A stretch of DNA of 32,353 nucleotides from NCBI GenBank assembly GCA_003170915.1, contig PMYB01000073.1:1-32353 (forward strand), written 5' to 3'. Within the stretch, counting starts at the first letter, position 1. Each line of letters starts with the position of its first letter. Origin of the DNA: Bryobacterales bacterium. GTDB taxonomy: Bacteria > Acidobacteriota > Terriglobia > Bryobacterales > Bryobacteraceae. This document shows, in pieces, positions 32,340 to 32,353 of this stretch. A program made the translations under genes and the position numbers. The notes below the pieces were generated by a model, which saw only the letters and a list, made by a program, of their open reading frames with translations, was not told the DNA's origin and ran no database searches.

Positions 32340-32353
32340 TATAACGCAGGATG
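32340..32353 (+). other. Start-like signal of a gene running off the window
   Basis: TATAAC (32340-32345) is followed by GCAGG and ATG at 32351, the last three bases. This could be a start codon with a short ribosome site, divergent to nadB. The -10-like box is so close to the ATG that both cannot be used together unless the transcript is leaderless. Only the signal, not the gene, can be seen. Confidence 0.25.

Overview
The window is high-GC, densely packed bacterial DNA that looks like a chromosome of an Acidobacteriota member, probably of the Solibacter/Bryobacter group. This is an inference from gene content: an ECF sigma / zinc-finger anti-sigma / TPR-CHAT cluster, an exosortase H-type enzyme with a membrane partner, a lipoprotein with a domain I associate with acidobacterial secreted proteins, short GTGGGGCAG-type intergenic hairpins, and a nadB-hslV-hslU run. 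No rRNA, CRISPR array or complete mobile element is visible. Two tRNA genes are present (Gln-CTG and a CAT-anticodon tRNA, probably Ile2).

Layout. (1) 1-6965, minus strand: a compact five-gene run reading TPR-CHAT caspase-like protein, ECF sigma factor, membrane anti-sigma factor, TgpA-like membrane transglutaminase and an exported protein of unknown function, closed by a terminator at 16-34. The leader before the CHAT gene carries a long imperfect hairpin and a perfect 13-bp palindrome. I consider this the best candidate for an under-described system. (2) 7339-9840: a CoA-binding protein, then a plus-strand four-gene cassette ending in a phage-type GH24 endolysin, resembling a lysis module without the rest of a phage. 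(3) 9841-11431: inverted hairpin repeats, an AT-richer orphan membrane protein and a 3' remnant of an IS1-type transposase; this looks acquired. (4) 11512-13962, minus: TPM-domain protein, nucleotidyltransferase-fold protein, LemA and a 2Fe-2S ferredoxin. (5) 14041-17814: tRNA-Gln, an exosortase H-associated membrane protein, exosortase H, an extended-SDR epimerase that seems to start with CTG, and a convergent cysteine desulfurase-like enzyme. (6) 17836-23731, plus: a tiny membrane peptide ORF, then a translationally coupled efflux operon (TolC, lipoprotein adaptor, RND pump, DUF2892 protein). The pump gene is interrupted by two frame-shifting deletions. (7) 23682-27387: siroheme-type dehydrogenase, CAT-anticodon tRNA, DHA2 MFS exporter, secreted lipoprotein, PEBP-family protein. 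(8) 27418-28843: a small rearranged island with a REP-like double hairpin, a scrap of hslU sequence, an XRE antitoxin-like gene, a DUF433/DUF5615 toxin-antitoxin pair, and a truncated second copy of the XRE gene next to hslU. (9) 28844-32287, minus: nadB, hslV, hslU.

How the parts work together. In region 1 the likely logic is envelope signalling: an exported caspase-like protein and a membrane-anchored anti-sigma factor controlling an ECF sigma factor, with a transglutaminase-family membrane enzyme as a further output. In region 6 the four pump genes would assemble a tripartite exporter if the pump frame were intact. The remaining genes are ordinary housekeeping or transport functions. Several start codons (CHAT gene, epimerase, CoA-binding gene, cysteine desulfurase) are uncertain and are flagged in the entries.
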